Origin: Nitrospinota bacterium
GTDB taxonomy: Bacteria > JAUXIQ01
Direction of reading: 5' to 3'
DNA: 8,005 nucleotides
Assembly: GCA_030620925.1 (NCBI GenBank)
Contig: JAUXIQ010000076.1
Location: 1 to 8,005 of the forward strand
In this document: positions 5,536-8,005 of the stretch, piece after piece
How positions within the stretch are numbered: position 1 is the first letter of the stretch
Layout: each line of letters starts with the position of its first letter
Made by a program: the position numbers and the translations under genes
The notes under the pieces: generated by a model
What the model saw: only the letters and a program-made list of their open reading frames with translations
Told to the model about the DNA's origin: nothing
Database searches by the model: none

Positions 5536-5555
5536 AAGCCTGATTCCCCTAAACT
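5527..5555 (+). promoter_or_regulatory. Sigma70-type promoter of the acyl-CoA carboxylase gene
   Basis: TTGACA (5527-5532) is separated by 17 bases from TAAACT (5550-5555, 4 of 6). Transcription would start near 5562, leaving a leader of about 55 bases. It gives the carboxylase its own transcription although glpK ends only 124 bp upstream. Confidence 0.6.
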
Positions 5556-5616
5556 CCGTCCTCACATAAGCAAATTCTTATCAACTCACACCATGTTTTC
5601 GAGAAAGCAAATTCCT

Positions 5617-8005
5617 ATGAGTCCTCTGAGCATGAGTTTATTGGTGGCTAATCGAGGTGAAATTGCCTTACGCATCATGCGTACCGCTGCTGAACTGGGT
5701 ATCCGCACGGTGGCGGTCTTTTCGGAAGACGACGCCCAATCGCTCCACACGCGCAGGGCGGACGAAGCCCACCCGCTGAGCGGCTCTGGCGTCTCGGCCT
5801 ACATGGACGTTGAACAAATCCTGACCATCGCCAGGGAGTGCGACTGCGACGCTATCCACCCGGGCTACGGCTTTCTGAGCGAGAACGTGGGGTTTGCCCG
5901 GCGCTGCGCTGAAGAGGGAATCACTTTTGTGGGGCCGACCGCGGAGACACTCGAGATATTCGGTGATAAGGCGCGGGCGCGGTCACTGGCTGAGGAGTGT
6001 GGAGTGCCGTTGCTGCCGGGCACACAGGGCCCTGTCACCCTGGATCAGGCCAAAGAGTTTCTTTTGTCGTTGGGGGATGGCAGCTCGATGATGATCAAGG
6101 CGGTGGCGGGCGGCGGCGGTCGCGGCATGCGGGCGGTGTTCGGCCCCGATGAGGTCGAAGATGCCTACACCCGCTGCCAGTCGGAGGCCCTGCAGGCCTT
6201 AGGGAACTCCGATGTATATGTTGAACAGTTGATGGCGCGCGCCAGGCACATCGAAGTGCAAATCATCGGCGACGGGTCCGGCGCCGTGAGCCACCTCGGG
6301 GAGCGCGAATGCAGTATCCAGAGGCGGCATCAAAAGATAGCCGAGATCGCGCCGTCCCCCGGATTAACACCGGGCCTGCGCGAACGAATCACTGCGGATG
6401 CCATCCGGTTGGCCGAGGCTGTGAGCTACCACAACGTCGGCACCTTCGAATTCCTGGTCGACGCGGACGCGATGGACGATGAGGCGGCTTACGCATTTAT
6501 GGAGACCAACCCCAGGCTGCAGGTCGAGCATACGGTGACGGAAGAAGTGACGGGTGTTGACCTGGTGAAAATCCAGCTTCAACTGGCGGCTGGGAGCTCG
6601 CTGGCGGAGCTGGGGCTGGAGCAGGCTGATGTGCCTGCGCCGCGAGGGTTTGCGGTGCAGGTACGCATCAACATGGAGACGATGGAAGCAGACGGCGGCA
6701 CCCGGCCCGCGGGTGGAACGCTGGCGGCATTCGAGGCGCCGTCGGGTCACGGGGTGCGGACCGATACCTGCGGTTACGTTGGCTATCGCTCCAGTCACAA
6801 CTTCGATTCTCTGCTGGCCAAGCTGATCGGGCATTCGACGTCGCCGAACTTTGCCGATGCGGTGGCCAAGACCTATCGTGCTCTCTGTGAGTTCAAGGTG
6901 GAAGGTGTGCTTACCAACATACCGTTTCTGCAGAGCCTGCTGCGGCACCCCGAGTTCGCAGCCAATCGTGTCCATACCCGCTTCGTAGAGGACCACATCG
7001 GGGAGCTTGTTACGCCTGAAAACGCCACCCATCCGAGGCTCTTCTTCGACCAATCAGTGGAGCGCGCCCATGCCGGCGCCAAGGTGGATGTAGTAGACCC
7101 GCTCGCTGTCCTGGATTACGGCAGGGGCAACATCAGCGCGCCGACAGCACCGCAGGCGGCCGACACCGCCCCGGATTCGCAGGCTTTCGACATGACGGGA
7201 TATGAGAATACCGTGGTGATTAAAGCGCTCATGCAGGGCACTATCGTGAGCATCGATGTGCGCGAAGGCGAGCTTGTGCGCGAGGGCCAGCAGATACTGG
7301 TCATGGATTCCATGAAGATGGAGCATGTTATAGCGGCCGAAGCCAGCGGTGTGATCGTGCGGCTGGCGGTGGAAGAGGGCGACACTGTGTTTGAGGGCCA
7401 TCCGCTCGCCTTCATCGAGGAGCAAGAGGTAGAGTCGTCGGAGGAGGATGTACAGAAGGAGGTCGATCTGGATGAGCTGCGTCCCGATCTCGCCGAGGTG
7501 CACCAACGCCATGAAATCACGCTCGATGACGCTCGGCCGGACGAGGTGGCAAAGAGAAGGAAGAGAGGACAGCGCACAGCCCGCGAGAATATATTGGATA
7601 TGTGCGATCCGGGGACATTCGTGGAGTACGGCCCGCTGGTCATCGCCGCACAGCGGAAGCGGCGCTCTATAGAGGATTTGATTCAGCGCACGGCGGCCGA
7701 CGGGCTGGTTACAGGGATCGGCCGCGTGAACGGACACCTTTTTGAGGACCAAAAGGCGCGCTGCGTAGTCATGTCGTACGACTACATGGTCCTGGCGGGT
7801 ACCCAGGGCCAGCAGAACCACAAAAAGAAGGATCGAATGTTTGAGCTGGCGGAGCAACAGCGCCTCCCTTTGATATTCTTCACCGAGGGGGGTGGCGGAC
7901 GACCGGGTGACACCGATTCGTTCGGTGTGGCCGGTCTCGATTGCATGGCCTTTCACCTCTTCGGGAAGCTCAGCGGGCATGTGCCGCTTGTAGGTATCAA
8001 TTCGG
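5617..8005 (+). CDS. Single-chain acyl-CoA carboxylase (BC-BCCP-CT), C-terminus beyond window
   Basis: This biotin enzyme should carboxylate an acyl-CoA with ATP and bicarbonate in the cytoplasm; 796 codons are visible with no stop. The biotin carboxylase is at about 1-455: LLVANRGEIALRI at the N-terminus, HPGYGFLSEN, ATP-grasp K161 and GGGGRG (165-170), LGERECSIQRRHQK, METNPRLQVEH (295-305, with E296, N298 and R300 at catalytic positions) and RIN at 350-352. A linker (about 456-530) corresponds to the BT region. The carrier domain is at about 533-600, with biotinylated K567 in DSMKMEHV. The carboxyltransferase starts near 640 (RGQRTAREN, then SYDYMVLAGTQGQQNHKKK and EGGGGRPGDTD) and is cut by the window edge. 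This order matches the single-chain long-chain acyl-CoA carboxylases described from Mycobacterium avium and Rhodopseudomonas, about 1,100 residues long. The start is uncertain: ATG 5617 has GAGAAAG upstream, but 5593 and 5632 are in frame. The substrate cannot be told from sequence. Confidence 0.9.
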   Translation, partial: MSPLSMSLLVANRGEIALRIMRTAAELGIRTVAVFSEDDAQSLHTRRADEAHPLSGSGVSAYMDVEQILTIARECDCDAIHPGYGFLSENVGFARRCAEEGITFVGPTAETLEIFGDKARARSLAEECGVPLLPGTQGPVTLDQAKEFLLSLGDGSSMMIKAVAGGGGRGMRAVFGPDEVEDAYTRCQSEALQALGNSDVYVEQLMARARHIEVQIIGDGSGAVSHLGERECSIQRRHQKIAEIAPSPGLTPGLRERITADAIRLAEAVSYHNVGTFEFLVDADAMDDEAAYAFMETNPRLQVEHTVTEEVTGVDLVKIQLQLAAGSSLAELGLEQADVPAPRGFAVQVRINMETMEADGGTRPAGGTLAAFEAPSGHGVRTDTCGYVGYRSSHNFDSLLAKLIGHSTSPNFADAVAKTYRALCEFKVEGVLTNIPFLQSLLRHPEFAANRVHTRFVEDHIGELVTPENATHPRLFFDQSVERAHAGAKVDVVDPLAVLDYGRGNISAPTAPQAADTAPDSQAFDMTGYENTVVIKALMQGTIVSIDVREGELVREGQQILVMDSMKMEHVIAAEASGVIVRLAVEEGDTVFEGHPLAFIEEQEVESSEEDVQKEVDLDELRPDLAEVHQRHEITLDDARPDEVAKRRKRGQRTARENILDMCDPGTFVEYGPLVIAAQRKRRSIEDLIQRTAADGLVTGIGRVNGHLFEDQKARCVVMSYDYMVLAGTQGQQNHKKKDRMFELAEQQRLPLIFFTEGGGGRPGDTDSFGVAGLDCMAFHLFGKLSGHVPLVGINS

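Noticed and set aside
6364-7980. Two long minus-strand open frames (6364-7053 and 7054-7980) opposite the carboxylase gene
   Set aside because: The plus strand encodes an unbroken, motif-rich carboxylase over the whole stretch. The minus frames show no family motifs and are the usual antisense by-product of GC-rich codon use.

Overview
The window looks like a moderately GC-rich bacterial chromosome segment. It has sigma70-type promoters, strong Shine-Dalgarno sites, standard stop codons, and intergenic gaps filled with short palindromic repeats. The gene content fits an anaerobic, acyl-CoA-using bacterium: a TatA subunit, a two-gene thiolase/HMG-CoA-synthase-like operon, a bacterial glycerol kinase and a single-chain acyl-CoA carboxylase. 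I lean towards Chloroflexota (Dehalococcoidia-like) from the style of the TatA and of the repeats. That is an inference; no marker gene in the window settles it.

Layout. 1-198: no gene, remnants of palindromic repeats. 199-609: a compact tatA transcription unit with a textbook promoter, a ribosome binding site and a strong intrinsic terminator. 631-3217, minus strand: two genes 28 bp apart, each with a strong Shine-Dalgarno site. Transcribed first is an HMG-CoA-synthase-like protein fused to a DUF35 zinc-ribbon/OB domain, followed by an SCP2-type thiolase. 3218-3998: a long gap between divergent genes, holding a cluster of at least five palindromic repeat units. At its right end is an intrinsic terminator directly upstream of glpK. 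3999-5492: glpK, full length. 5493-5616: a promoter whose -35 box lies inside a perfect 8+8 inverted repeat. 5617 to the window edge: an acyl-CoA carboxylase with biotin carboxylase, biotin carrier and carboxyltransferase parts in one chain; the C-terminus lies beyond the window.

How the genes work together. The two minus-strand genes probably form one complex. The thiolase keeps its catalytic Cys, His and HDCF motif. The HMG-CoA-synthase-like partner appears to have lost Glu, Cys and His at the three catalytic positions and carries the DUF35 domain that bridges such complexes in archaeal thiolase/HMG-CoA synthase and in PhlACB-type acyltransferases. This fused, two-gene version is the most interesting protein system here. 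The carboxylase is also acyl-CoA chemistry, but its substrate cannot be read from sequence. glpK channels glycerol to glycerol 3-phosphate; its leader may be controlled by attenuation. There are no tRNA, rRNA, CRISPR or transposase genes.
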